Positions 45,181-54,077 of a stretch of DNA of 64,000 bases are shown here, one piece after another. The notes below the pieces were generated by a model, which did not search any database, was not told where the DNA came from, and saw only the letters and a program-made list of their open reading frames with translations. Source of the stretch: Brevibacillus choshinensis (lineage in GTDB: Bacteria > Bacillota > Bacilli > Brevibacillales > Brevibacillaceae); the NCBI RefSeq assembly GCF_016811915.1, contig NZ_CP069127.1, forward strand, positions 5,726,501 to 5,790,500. The letters run 5' to 3'. Position numbers and translations under genes: made by a program. Numbering within the stretch: position 1 is the first letter of the stretch; each line of letters starts with the position of its first letter.

Positions 45181-45920
45181 GATAACTCTCCCCCAATTCC
45201 TAGCGTCTGCAGCACCAACCGAATCCCGGCCAAATCTACATACTGTCGCATAATTTCGAGCAATCGCGGACGAGTGATCGGTCCGGTAAATCCGGGAACA
45301 CTCCCCCATACAGGAACATCACCATATCGTTCAATCATGCTTGCATTGGTCTCGATGCTGGCGTCATCTGCAGCATTTCTCGTCGTTTCATTCAGGATCA
45401 CGCCCGCGACACGCACGCCTTTCTCTCTGGCATACCAAATGGAGAGCAACGTATGGTTGATCGTCCCCAAGCCTGCCCGTGCTACCAGTAAAAGGGGAAG
45501 CTTCAGTTGTACGGCCACATCCACTATCATCTCCGTCTCCGTGAGGGGAACAGCGAGGCCGCCGGCGCCTTCCACGAGCAGGAATCGGTGCCTTTCCCTG
45601 AGTGTCCTGCCGCCAGCAAGCACCTGTTCCATCGAGAGCTCCTGCCCCGCTGCCTTGGCCGCTAACAGAGGTGTGAGCGGAGCCGGAAAGACGAGAGGAG
45701 CGATCTCCTCAGGCAAGTCTTTTACGCCGGACAAAATATGCAGCCTGTATGCGTCACTCTCCTCTTCAGATGCCAACGCCCCAGACATGACCGGCTTCCA
45801 TACCCCGACATCCATCCCTTCCTCACGCAGTGCTGCTGTCAAGCCTGCTGTTACGATCGTTTTGCCCACTCCTGTATCCGTGCCGGCAATGAACAAACCG
45901 GCAAATCGCTCTTCATTCAT
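45177..45920 (-). CDS. bioD: ATP-dependent dethiobiotin synthetase
   Basis: A 247-residue P-loop carboxylase that forms the ureido ring on diaminopelargonic acid. GTDTGVGKTIVTAGL near residue 13 is the Walker A, VWKPVMSG holds the substrate Lys, and LLVEGAGGLAVPL near 115 is the family block. ATGA overlaps join it to bioA and bioB. Confidence 0.96.
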   Translation of the reverse strand: MNEERFAGLFIAGTDTGVGKTIVTAGLTAALREEGMDVGVWKPVMSGALASEEESDAYRLHILSGVKDLPEEIAPLVFPAPLTPLLAAKAAGQELSMEQVLAGGRTLRERHRFLLVEGAGGLAVPLTETEMIVDVAVQLKLPLLLVARAGLGTINHTLLSIWYAREKGVRVAGVILNETTRNAADDASIETNASMIERYGDVPVWGSVPGFTGPITRPRLLEIMRQYVDLAGIRLVLQTLGIGGELS

Positions 45921-47281
45921 TGCACGGCCTCCTCGCAGTGGCGAGTCGTTTCTGCAATCGCTTCAGTGAGGATGCTGATCATGTCACTCATCTCTTCTAG
46001 AGTAGAGACCAGAGGAGGGATGAAGACGATCACATTGCCTAAAGGACGCGTCAAAAGGCCCTTTTCCCTCGCACGTTTGCAGACGCGCACACCGATCCTT
46101 TCATTCCAGTGATAGGGCTCCTTCTTGTCCTTTTCCCGTACGAGCTCAATGCCTGCCATCAGCCCTTTTTGCCGGATCTCACCCACATGAGGCTCTCCTG
46201 CCAAAGGCTTCAGCAGATCGGCCAAATACTCAGCTTTGTGCGCGACTTCTGCCACCAGATTGCGCTCCTCCATCAATCGCAGGTTGGCGAGTGCTACCGC
46301 GCATCCCAATGGATTTCCGGTAAAAGAGTGTCCGTGAAAGAATGTTTTCTGTTCTTCGTAATCTGCATAAAAGGCTTCGTAGATCGATTCCTTGACAAGG
46401 GTAGCCGCTACCGGCAGGTAACCTCCCGTTATCCCTTTCGCCACTGCCATAATGTCGGGAGTGACTCCATCGTGCTCGCAGGCAAACATCTTTCCTGTCC
46501 GTCCAAACCCGGTCGCAACTTCGTCGGCAATCAGCAGCACGTCGTAGGCTTGCAGCAGTTCGGCTATTTTCTTCAGGCAGCCATTTGGCATGATGATCAT
46601 TCCGCTGGCTCCCTGCACGACGGGCTCCACGATCATGGCGGCGATCTCTGACGCTTTTTCCTCCAGCAGCTGCTCCAGCTGATCGAGCATGGCGTTTACG
46701 GACGCTTCATCACCGCCATCCCTGTACGGGTACGGATAGGGAATGACGTAGGGAGAAAACAAAAGGGGTTTGTACACTTGATGGTAGAGCGGGATGGCTC
46801 CAACACTCGTGGCGCCAATGGTATCCCCGTGGTAGGCATTGTTCATGGTAATAAACGAATGTTTGCCGGCAATGCCGCGATTCTGCCAGTACTGAAATGC
46901 CATCTTCAATGAAATTTCCACCGCGGTAGCCCCATTGTCCGAATAGAACACCTTGGTCAAACCTTCTGGTGCGAGCCGGATCAGCTGCTCCGCCAGCAAA
47001 ATGGACGGTACATTCGCCATGCCAAGCAGCGTAGAATGGGCGACCTTGCCCAGTTGTTCGATGATCGCTTGGTTCAGCTCCGGAACATTATGGCCGTGAA
47101 CATTGAGCCACACCGATGAAAATCCATCGTAATAGCCCTTTCCTTGAACATCGTAGAGCTTGACCCCTTCTCCTCTGGCAATAATCAGCGGCTCTTCAGC
47201 TATGTAGTCTTTCATTTGCGTAAACGGATGCCAGAGGTACTGCTTGTTCTTGGCAGCCAGCTCATCAGGTGAATAAAACAA
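45917..47281 (-). CDS. bioA: Adenosylmethionine-8-amino-7-oxononanoate aminotransferase
   Basis: A 454-residue class III PLP aminotransferase that converts KAPA to DAPA. LWHPFTQMKDY at the N-terminus is the BioA signature; VLLIADEVATGFGRTG and AVAKGITGGYLPVAATL hold the cofactor Asp and Lys. The TTG at 47281 is chosen because AAGGAG (47291-47296) is nine bases before it; the ATG at 47305 is part of an operator half-site and lies upstream of the ribosome site. First gene of the biotin operon. Confidence 0.94.
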   Translation of the reverse strand: MFYSPDELAAKNKQYLWHPFTQMKDYIAEEPLIIARGEGVKLYDVQGKGYYDGFSSVWLNVHGHNVPELNQAIIEQLGKVAHSTLLGMANVPSILLAEQLIRLAPEGLTKVFYSDNGATAVEISLKMAFQYWQNRGIAGKHSFITMNNAYHGDTIGATSVGAIPLYHQVYKPLLFSPYVIPYPYPYRDGGDEASVNAMLDQLEQLLEEKASEIAAMIVEPVVQGASGMIIMPNGCLKKIAELLQAYDVLLIADEVATGFGRTGKMFACEHDGVTPDIMAVAKGITGGYLPVAATLVKESIYEAFYADYEEQKTFFHGHSFTGNPLGCAVALANLRLMEERNLVAEVAHKAEYLADLLKPLAGEPHVGEIRQKGLMAGIELVREKDKKEPYHWNERIGVRVCKRAREKGLLTRPLGNVIVFIPPLVSTLEEMSDMISILTEAIAETTRHCEEAVQ

Positions 47282-47296
47282 CCAAATCAACTCCTT

Positions 47297-47340
47297 GGTT
47301 AACATTTATTTGTTAACTAGTATTTTAATTTGGTTAACAC
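47297..47340 (-). promoter_or_regulatory. BirA-type biotin operator with three GTTAAC half-sites
   Basis: GTTAAC occurs at 47298-47303, 47312-47317 and 47333-47338. The last two are 21 bases apart, the spacing of a palindromic BirA site (TGTTAACC..GGTTAACA type). The first directly abuts the AAGGAG of bioA. On the minus strand CTTTACG (around 47346) and TAAAAT (47322-47327) may be the promoter, with the operator across it. Biotinoyl-AMP-bound BirA is the known ligand of such sites. Confidence 0.8.
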
Positions 47341-47624
47341 ATTTTCGTAAAGCCTTTTTCCTCCGTTCTGCAATGAAAAACGCCCACTCACACTTCCTTA
47401 CGAGATTTATCAGATTCCGGAATAAGTTATTGTTAGTGAGAATGAGAGAAAATGCCTAAGGGAATCCTCATTGTCGCCTCGCAAGTCCACTCCAAATACT
47501 CATTATCGAGAACAACCCCCTGAATATATTCCGATAATTCAGCCAAATGTAAATGCAATTCTCGGCACAAGTTTTGCATCTTCATCGAATCACCATGACT
47601 GAAAATAGAATGGAGGTTGAAACG
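47306..47624. other. Divergent intergenic region between bioA and the permease
   Basis: About 320 bases without a sure gene. It holds the biotin operator and promoter at its left end, the doubtful 50-aa frame in the middle, and the permease Shine-Dalgarno (GGAGG) at its right end. No riboswitch-like fold was recognised. Confidence 0.6.
47433..47585 (-). CDS. Possible 50-aa orphan protein upstream of bioA
   Basis: An ATG at 47585 opens a 50-codon frame beginning MKMQNLCRELHLHLAELSEY and ending in a short His-Ser-His tail. Codon use looks natural and a GGTGA lies six bases upstream, but the site is weak. It lies in the gap between the divergent bioA and permease genes. No family is recognised; it could be chance. 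Confidence 0.3.
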   Translation of the reverse strand: MKMQNLCRELHLHLAELSEYIQGVVLDNEYLEWTCEATMRIPLGIFSHSH

Positions 47625-48980
47625 TTGACACAATCCAGATCGCTCAAGCGCTCCCTTTCCTTTTTTCATCTGATCTTCTTTGGCCTTGCGTACATGGCTC
47701 CCTTGACTGTTTTCACGACGTACGGGGTAGCCACCCAAGTTTCTCAGGGGATGCTACCCGCTGCTTACATCTTTGCTCTGGTTGCCATGGTTTTTACAGC
47801 GTACAGCTACGGCAAAATGGTAAAGGTTTACCCGATATCTGGTTCAGCCTACACGTATACGCAGAAATCGCTGAATTCCCACGTCGGGTTTCTTGTTGGC
47901 TGGGCGATTCTGATGGATTATCTCTTCTTACCCATGATCAACTATCTTGTCGGTTCTCTTTATTTATCGATCTATTTTCCCAGCGTCCCTTACTCGGTCT
48001 GGGTGATCGGCTTTATCGTGGTTACCACGGTGATCAACATTTTGGGGATCAAGCTGGCGACTAATATCAATACGGTTTTTGTCATCTATCAATTCCTCGT
48101 CCTCATCATTTTCGTGGCGCTATCGGTCAACGGCATCATGAACGGCATGGGAACCGGAACATTGGCGTCGATCAAGCCGCTTTTCAATCCTGATGTACCT
48201 CTTTCCTCCATCATGGCGGGCGCCTCGCTTCTATGCTTATCATTTCTCGGCTTTGACGCGGTTTCCACCTTGTCGGAAGAAACGAAAAATCCCAGCAAAA
48301 CCATCCCGAGAGCGATCATGACAGTTACGCTGCTGGGCGGGGCACTGTTTATTTTCATTGCCTATATCGGTCACATGATTTATCCCGACTATGCCTCGTT
48401 TAAAAATGCCGATACCGCTTCCTATGAAATCATCGAATATTTGGGCGGGACGCTTTTGACCTCGCTCTTTACAGCAGCATCGCTTGTTGGTTGCCTCGCA
48501 TCCGGATTGGCCTCCCACGGCAGTGTGACGCGCCTCCTTTATGCGATGGGGCGCGATTCTGTTTTGCCCCAGAAGCTGTTCGGCTCCATACATCCCCGTT
48601 TCAACACGCCTGTGTTCAACGTTTTGCTGGTAGGGGTACTCTCGCTCAGCGCCTTGTTCATCGACCTAGTGACCGCGACCTCTTTCATCAACTTTGGGGC
48701 TCTCGTAGCCTTTACTTTTGTCAATCTATCGGTTATCGGCCATTATTACGTCCGCAATCACCTTCGTTCCCCAATGGATACGGTAAGCTACCTCATTCTT
48801 CCGCTGATTGGAGCCGCCTTTACGCTTTGGCTCTGGCTCAGTCTCGATAAGCATTCCCTGCTGCTTGGGGGCATATGGGCGCTGTGCGGGCTTCTTTACC
48901 TGATGTATCTCACCAAGATGTTCACCAAACGGCCGCCTGAGCTGAATTTTGAGGAGATTGATCGGGGAGAAAGCGTCTAA
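47625..48980 (+). CDS. APC-superfamily amino acid/amine permease
   Basis: A ~451-residue transporter with about twelve hydrophobic segments. The N-terminal FFGLAYMAPLTVFTTYGVAT and the central LSFLGFDAVSTLSEETKNPS with TIPRAIMTVTLLGG are typical of APC permeases (YfnA/PotE type). The TTG at 47625 follows GGAGG by eight bases; upstream ATGs at 47553, 47595 and 47610 lack ribosome sites. It is followed after 36 bases by an amidohydrolase on the same strand, implying uptake of a substrate for that enzyme. The substrate is not predictable. Confidence 0.88.
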   Translation: MTQSRSLKRSLSFFHLIFFGLAYMAPLTVFTTYGVATQVSQGMLPAAYIFALVAMVFTAYSYGKMVKVYPISGSAYTYTQKSLNSHVGFLVGWAILMDYLFLPMINYLVGSLYLSIYFPSVPYSVWVIGFIVVTTVINILGIKLATNINTVFVIYQFLVLIIFVALSVNGIMNGMGTGTLASIKPLFNPDVPLSSIMAGASLLCLSFLGFDAVSTLSEETKNPSKTIPRAIMTVTLLGGALFIFIAYIGHMIYPDYASFKNADTASYEIIEYLGGTLLTSLFTAASLVGCLASGLASHGSVTRLLYAMGRDSVLPQKLFGSIHPRFNTPVFNVLLVGVLSLSALFIDLVTATSFINFGALVAFTFVNLSVIGHYYVRNHLRSPMDTVSYLILPLIGAAFTLWLWLSLDKHSLLLGGIWALCGLLYLMYLTKMFTKRPPELNFEEIDRGESV

Positions 48981-49016
48981 GCGAAAACCTTGTGGAAGAA
49001 AGAAGGAGTGATTATC

Positions 49017-50630
49017 ATGACGGTTGAGCGAAAAGCAGATATCGTTTTGTCTGGAAATGCCGTATTTACCGGAGTAACCGACGAGCCTGCCGCATTATCC
49101 ATTTCGATTTGTCAGAACCGCATCGCTGCGATCGGCACCCCGGAAGAGATCGAACCGTGGATCGGACCACAGACAGCACAGCACCACTTTGCCGACCAAC
49201 TCATCATGCCAGGGTTTCACGACTTCCACCTTCATATCATGATGGGCTCCGTTTCATTGGACAGCGTATTCCTCCATGATGCCCGTTCCGAGGAAGAGGC
49301 GGTGGAGCTGGTCCGACAATACGCTGAATCTAGACCTGACGAGCCGTGGATCATCGGCTATAGCTGGGATGCAGGTTTCTGGCACAGCAAACGTCTGCCG
49401 AACCGCGCTTCTCTAGACAAAATACTGCCCGACAGACCTGTGCTGCTTTTTCACAACGAAGGGCACTACGCCTGGGCAAACAGCAAAGCGCTTGAACTGA
49501 TGAATGTAGACAGCGCAACGGAAAATCCGCCATTTGGCTTGATCGACAAGGATGAAAACGGAGAGTTGACCGGCATTCTCTATGAGACGGCTATCGGTTT
49601 GCTGACGGAAGCCGCTTATTCTTTTTCCAAAGAGAAAAAATCGCTCATGCTGCAAAACTTCCTCGCTCACGCCGCGAAGCTGGGGGTCACTTCCATGAAC
49701 GATTTGTACGCTACGGAAGCGAATGCGATCCTGGAGGACTTTGAGCTGTTTAAAGAGTTTGAGGATAACGGCAGTTTAACGGCGCGCATCCATCTGCTCC
49801 CCGGACTGACTGGAGATCTTGAGCGAGCCAAAAACCTGCGCGACACATACCGCTCAAGCATGCTCCAAGTAGCTGCGTTAAAGCAATTTGTCGATGGAGT
49901 CGTGACCGGCTACACCGCCTACATGCTGGAACCGTACGCAGACCGGCCAGAGACCTGCGGGGAAACGGCTTTCCCGCCGGACGTGATCAAAAAGTGGGTA
50001 GTGGACGCGGACCGAGAAGGATTCAGCATCCGCTTCCATGCGATAGGTGATGGCGCAATTCGCCTAGCGCTCGATGCATTTGAAGAAGCGCAAGCCGTTA
50101 ACGGCAAGCGGGATTCCCGCCATGCGATCGAGCACATCGAAGTAATCCATCCCGAAGACATCGCCCGTTTTCGCCAGTTGGGGGTGATTGCCTCCATGCA
50201 GCCGGAGCATATGCATGCAGCAGATCGCCAAACCTATGTCTCCTGCATCGGCGAAGAGCGCGGGACCTATGCATGGGCCATCAAATCACTCGAGTCGGCG
50301 GGGGCAAAGCTCGCCTTTGGCAGCGATTTTCCCATTGTCGGCTTAAACCCGATGCTGGAGATTTATCGAGCCGTCAGCCGTATCGATAACAGTGAAGAGA
50401 ACCATTGGAATCCGGGCGAAGCCATTTCGCTTGCCAATGCCCTGAAGGCTTACACCGTGACGCCTGCTTACGGGACATTCCGCGAGCATGAGCTGGGCAC
50501 GCTTGAAGCGGGGAAGCTGGCTGATATTGTGGTACTGGACCGCAATCTGTTTTCTGTTGCACCCGATGAGATTCTGAATGCCAAAGTGAAGCTTACCATG
50601 GTGGATGGAAAGATTGTCTACACCGGGTAG
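49017..50630 (+). CDS. YtcJ-like amidohydrolase (amidohydrolase 3 family)
   Basis: A 537-residue TIM-barrel metal-dependent hydrolase. Metal ligands are visible in HDFHLH near residue 70, in FHNEGHYAW, RFHAIGDGA and EHIEVIHPED, and in the late FGSDFPI. Such enzymes hydrolyse C-N or C-O bonds in amides, formamides or hydantoin-like rings; YtcJ itself has no proven substrate. The ATG at 49017 follows AAGGAG; the frame opens at 48990 without a site. Probably in one transcript with the permease, ended by the downstream hairpin. Confidence 0.88.
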   Translation: MTVERKADIVLSGNAVFTGVTDEPAALSISICQNRIAAIGTPEEIEPWIGPQTAQHHFADQLIMPGFHDFHLHIMMGSVSLDSVFLHDARSEEEAVELVRQYAESRPDEPWIIGYSWDAGFWHSKRLPNRASLDKILPDRPVLLFHNEGHYAWANSKALELMNVDSATENPPFGLIDKDENGELTGILYETAIGLLTEAAYSFSKEKKSLMLQNFLAHAAKLGVTSMNDLYATEANAILEDFELFKEFEDNGSLTARIHLLPGLTGDLERAKNLRDTYRSSMLQVAALKQFVDGVVTGYTAYMLEPYADRPETCGETAFPPDVIKKWVVDADREGFSIRFHAIGDGAIRLALDAFEEAQAVNGKRDSRHAIEHIEVIHPEDIARFRQLGVIASMQPEHMHAADRQTYVSCIGEERGTYAWAIKSLESAGAKLAFGSDFPIVGLNPMLEIYRAVSRIDNSEENHWNPGEAISLANALKAYTVTPAYGTFREHELGTLEAGKLADIVVLDRNLFSVAPDEILNAKVKLTMVDGKIVYTG

Positions 50631-50634
50631 CAAG

Positions 50635-50678
50635 AAAAAGGACCTTGTCGCTCCATTTGGAGAAACAAGGTCCTTTTT
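50635..50678. terminator. Bidirectional terminator between amidohydrolase and SLH glycosidase
   Basis: A 14-bp outer stem (AAAAAGGACCTTGT / ACAAGGTCCTTTTT) and inner CTCC-ATTT-GGAG, with A and T runs at both ends; it serves both convergent genes. Confidence 0.92.
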
Positions 50679-50691
50679 CAGGTGTTTCTAT

Positions 50692-53600
50692 CTATTTCGT
50701 TTGCTGCAAAATACGGTACAATGCCACGACGCACACGGCACGAGTGGTTGCTTTGCTCGGCTGGAACTTGTTGCTCACCGGATCCATCAGACCTAGCCCC
50801 ACCATATTGGTGATGGAAGAGGTTGCCCAGGAAGGCCACGTCCCTTTATCGCCAACGGACTTCGACGCTCCCTTTTTGCCCACGAGGCGGTCGAGAATCA
50901 CAGCTGCTTCTGCGCGGGTCACAGGCTGATCAGGACGGAACGTATTGTCTCCGTATCCTTTGACCAGACCCTTGGATACCGCTACCTGTACGGCTCCTTG
51001 CGCATAAGCCGGCACCTTGTCTTTGAAGCCCAGCTTTGGTGTCGCCGGAAGCTGCCAGTCGAAGGTGCGAGCAATCAGCGTGACAAACTGCGCCCGCGTC
51101 AGGGACGCCTCTGGCCCGAATGTGGTTTCCGTCAACCCTTTCACATAGCCTTTGTCTGCCATGTACGTAATTTCCGCTTTCGCCGGATGGTTCGCGATAT
51201 CGGTAAACGCTGCTCCCGCGTTGTCCAGATAGTATGGAACATACTTGCCGTAGGCGTTGACGTCATAAACCCATTGTCCTTGTGCGTTTCTGGTTCCGAG
51301 CAGCGGGTCGAGCGTATTGTTGGTCTCGTTGACGTACAAGAGTCCGATTCCTTTTCCTGCAATCCAGTTCTTCGGTACCAGCGTCAGCTGGATCGGCGAG
51401 GTAGAGATGCGATCCTCCGCCCCTGCCTTCAGCTCTCCCGGCTTGATGGTAAAGGAGTAATCGGCCGGCACATAGCCCGGAAGCGGCTGCGTCACGATCG
51501 GATCGACTTCAATCAACGCTGTCTCCAGGAAGGAAGCCGTATTTACAAACGAATGCTTCAAATCGAGCTCCGCTCCAAGCGAAATACTGCCCGGCAGCTC
51601 CGGCACGACCGCCGTGTCAGTCGGTTGACCGGTCTGGTTCGGCAGCAGGAGGGAAGCCTCGTCGAAGTACAGGTCGCCTTGATCGTGAGTGATGCCGTCA
51701 TTTGGCTGGTCGACCACGTAAATGCTCTTCAGCTGCAGCGGATAAGCGGCATTGCTCGGGAAGTAGCCCTTGACTTGCTTCCAGCCCGACCAGTCGATTT
51801 CTTTTGCCAGATCGACGTAGACGGTTTTGCCGTTTGCATCAATGACTTCTGCACGCAGCCAATGTCTGCTGTTGTCGCCATTGACCCACAGTCCCAGACC
51901 AAGAGGCTTGCCAGGGATCGCAACCGGTTTGGCTCCAAGCACGCCATACGCGATTCTGAGGCCATTGGCAGGCGCACCGGAGAAGTTGTAGACGAGTTTT
52001 GCTGCCTTTTTCGTACGGAAGACTTGATCACTGACTGCTCCAAAAGAACCTGCAGAGCTGATGCTCGCTGGATTGGCAGCATGGTACATGCCGGCTTGGT
52101 TATCAAATGTCAGCCAAGGCTGCTCGAATTGACCGACAGCAAATGGAATCGTTGTAGAGACCCCATCATACGTGATCGTCACTTTGCCATTGCCCGGCTG
52201 TTCACCTGCTGTCAGCTGCAGCTTGTCGTTCACAGTCGCGATGGACGAATCGACGTCAGCCTGCACGCTGAGCGGTGTCGCCTGAACCAGCGCGCCCTTC
52301 TTCGTCTTGATTTTGACATCCAGCGTCAGGGATTGGCCGGGAGCGACCGTAATCGGATTCGGTGACACGACGATTTGCTGGACTTCGCTTCCAGAGACGA
52401 CGTGAATTTCTTTGCTTTGCGTCACACTGCCGAGGCGTCCCTGCAGGGTGATTTGTCCCGAACGTGCAGGTGTAAAGTGCGTTCCATTCACCGTACCTGC
52501 GTCCGATCCGCTTACGTCCCAGCTGACATTGGCAGAATTGATGGCGTACGGTTGGAAATGCGTGTCGTACCCTTTGGATGCCGTCATGGAGACAGTCTGT
52601 CCAATCAGTACGTCCGATGGCACATCGATGGTAAAGCCTCTCAGATCCCCCGGAGGCGCCGTATTGTAAACCGCCAGACCCGTAGGTACTCGGCGCTCCA
52701 CGCCTCCGCTCGGCACATTGGACAGGTTGGCCTGGGTCTCGCCCAGCATACGTGTAGCCAAGGTGGTGGAGCCCCCGCCGTCAAAGTTTACTGCACGGTA
52801 GGATCCCAGCTCTGCCATGATCTTCGCCAACTCGTCGAGGTAAACCCCTTTGCTGGCATCAATCGTCACCATGTACAGCGTTTTGCCATCCTGCGATATC
52901 CCTACGGCTGTACGCGAATTGATCGACGTGATGGATTTATCCGCTTGGAAGGAGGTGAGCGCTTTTCCCTGACTGACGAGCAGCACGTTTCCGCCTACCG
53001 CTTGCAGCAGATCCAGTGTTTGCGGCGTCGTCTGATATTCTACCTGCGCGGTAGAACCGACTGGGAAGTTTTGCTTCAGGTAAGCAGCTGCTTCACCATG
53101 TCCCCAAAGGACGTACCCGTTGTATGGTATGTATACGCCTGGTTGATTGACGCGAACTTCCTTGGCCACATTGTCGACGAACAGCACCTCTACGACATCC
53201 TTGTAGCCGGAAATGGCGCCGAGACTTGTCTTGCCGAAAGAAGGCGTGTACAAGTTCAGCTGATTCTGGTGACTTTTGCGTCCATCGCTCGGGTTGTATT
53301 CTTCCTTGTTGACCCCTTGAATGGAATAGGTGGCCCCGTTCTGCGCAGTCACCTTCCCGCCAAATCCGAATTTTTCGATGATTGCGGTCTTGTCTCCTGT
53401 CAGCCCCAAGCTGTACCAGTAAGATATGAGTCCCATCGAGGAGATCAATTCCCCGTCCTTCTGTACGATCCCGAATGGTGCCCCGCGTTTGGACATGTTA
53501 AAGAAGTCCGCGTTGATTGCTGCGATCGCACCTGTTTCGCGAGCCATCTGCGTGACCGTTTGTCTCTCCGTCAGCTTCCCTTTTGTACCGTAGACCGGTT

Positions 53601-53847
53601 TGACTTCTACGTATTGGTTGTTCAGATCAACCTTGGTTACCATGACCACAACCTGTTGATTGGCAAAGGATTTCGTGTATTTGAGTAAAGTGGTGCCCTC
53701 CCCGATCGGGGTCTGCCACATCATTTGCAATGGTCCCGATTCCGCTCTCGCCATCGCGACATTAGTCGCAAGGGGCACAAACGGAACAAAAGCTCCCCAG
53801 GCTACTGTTGCAGCCGTGAGCAGCGTCACTGTCTTCCGCGCTCTCAT
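50692..53847 (-). CDS. Secreted phosphodiester glycosidase-like protein with SLH anchor
   Basis: A 1051-residue exported protein. The signal peptide is about residues 1-36. A NAGPA-type phosphodiester glycosidase domain spans about 85-390, with AAINADFFNM, RTAVGISQDGKTLYMVTIDA and VNFDGGGSTTLATR. The middle has Ig-like/Big-type segments (~400-570) and a carbohydrate-binding-like region (~580-740). Three SLH repeats end the protein (~890-1051), each with an LTRAQFVTLIA- or VTRAEAAVILDRL-type block; the third is degenerate. The family removes GlcNAc from phosphodiester-linked sugars and may act on wall polymers here. GAGGAG precedes the ATG. It appears monocistronic. Confidence 0.88.
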   Translation of the reverse strand: MRARKTVTLLTAATVAWGAFVPFVPLATNVAMARAESGPLQMMWQTPIGEGTTLLKYTKSFANQQVVVMVTKVDLNNQYVEVKPVYGTKGKLTERQTVTQMARETGAIAAINADFFNMSKRGAPFGIVQKDGELISSMGLISYWYSLGLTGDKTAIIEKFGFGGKVTAQNGATYSIQGVNKEEYNPSDGRKSHQNQLNLYTPSFGKTSLGAISGYKDVVEVLFVDNVAKEVRVNQPGVYIPYNGYVLWGHGEAAAYLKQNFPVGSTAQVEYQTTPQTLDLLQAVGGNVLLVSQGKALTSFQADKSITSINSRTAVGISQDGKTLYMVTIDASKGVYLDELAKIMAELGSYRAVNFDGGGSTTLATRMLGETQANLSNVPSGGVERRVPTGLAVYNTAPPGDLRGFTIDVPSDVLIGQTVSMTASKGYDTHFQPYAINSANVSWDVSGSDAGTVNGTHFTPARSGQITLQGRLGSVTQSKEIHVVSGSEVQQIVVSPNPITVAPGQSLTLDVKIKTKKGALVQATPLSVQADVDSSIATVNDKLQLTAGEQPGNGKVTITYDGVSTTIPFAVGQFEQPWLTFDNQAGMYHAANPASISSAGSFGAVSDQVFRTKKAAKLVYNFSGAPANGLRIAYGVLGAKPVAIPGKPLGLGLWVNGDNSRHWLRAEVIDANGKTVYVDLAKEIDWSGWKQVKGYFPSNAAYPLQLKSIYVVDQPNDGITHDQGDLYFDEASLLLPNQTGQPTDTAVVPELPGSISLGAELDLKHSFVNTASFLETALIEVDPIVTQPLPGYVPADYSFTIKPGELKAGAEDRISTSPIQLTLVPKNWIAGKGIGLLYVNETNNTLDPLLGTRNAQGQWVYDVNAYGKYVPYYLDNAGAAFTDIANHPAKAEITYMADKGYVKGLTETTFGPEASLTRAQFVTLIARTFDWQLPATPKLGFKDKVPAYAQGAVQVAVSKGLVKGYGDNTFRPDQPVTRAEAAVILDRLVGKKGASKSVGDKGTWPSWATSSITNMVGLGLMDPVSNKFQPSKATTRAVCVVALYRILQQTK

Positions 53848-54012
53848 GTTGGTAACTCCTCTCCGTTTTCCTGTCTCTCTGTGTCTTTCATGTATGTAGG
53901 TATTCTAACTAAAACTTAGACGCACCAAGGTGGTTGATAGTTTCACCCTGTCTCTATATTCTCTATTAGAAAAATATACCAAATAGTGGGCCATTATCAA
54001 ACCGAAAGAAAA

Positions 54013-54043
54013 CCCGCCCGGCTGTGACTTGAAACCGGACGGG
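54013..54043 (-). terminator. Terminator downstream of mnaA
   Basis: A 9-bp GC-rich stem (CCCGCCCGG / CCGGACGGG) and TTTTCTTTC on the minus strand. Confidence 0.82.
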
Positions 54044-54077
54044 ATTATGCAAACCATGTGTTATGGAAGATGTCTCA

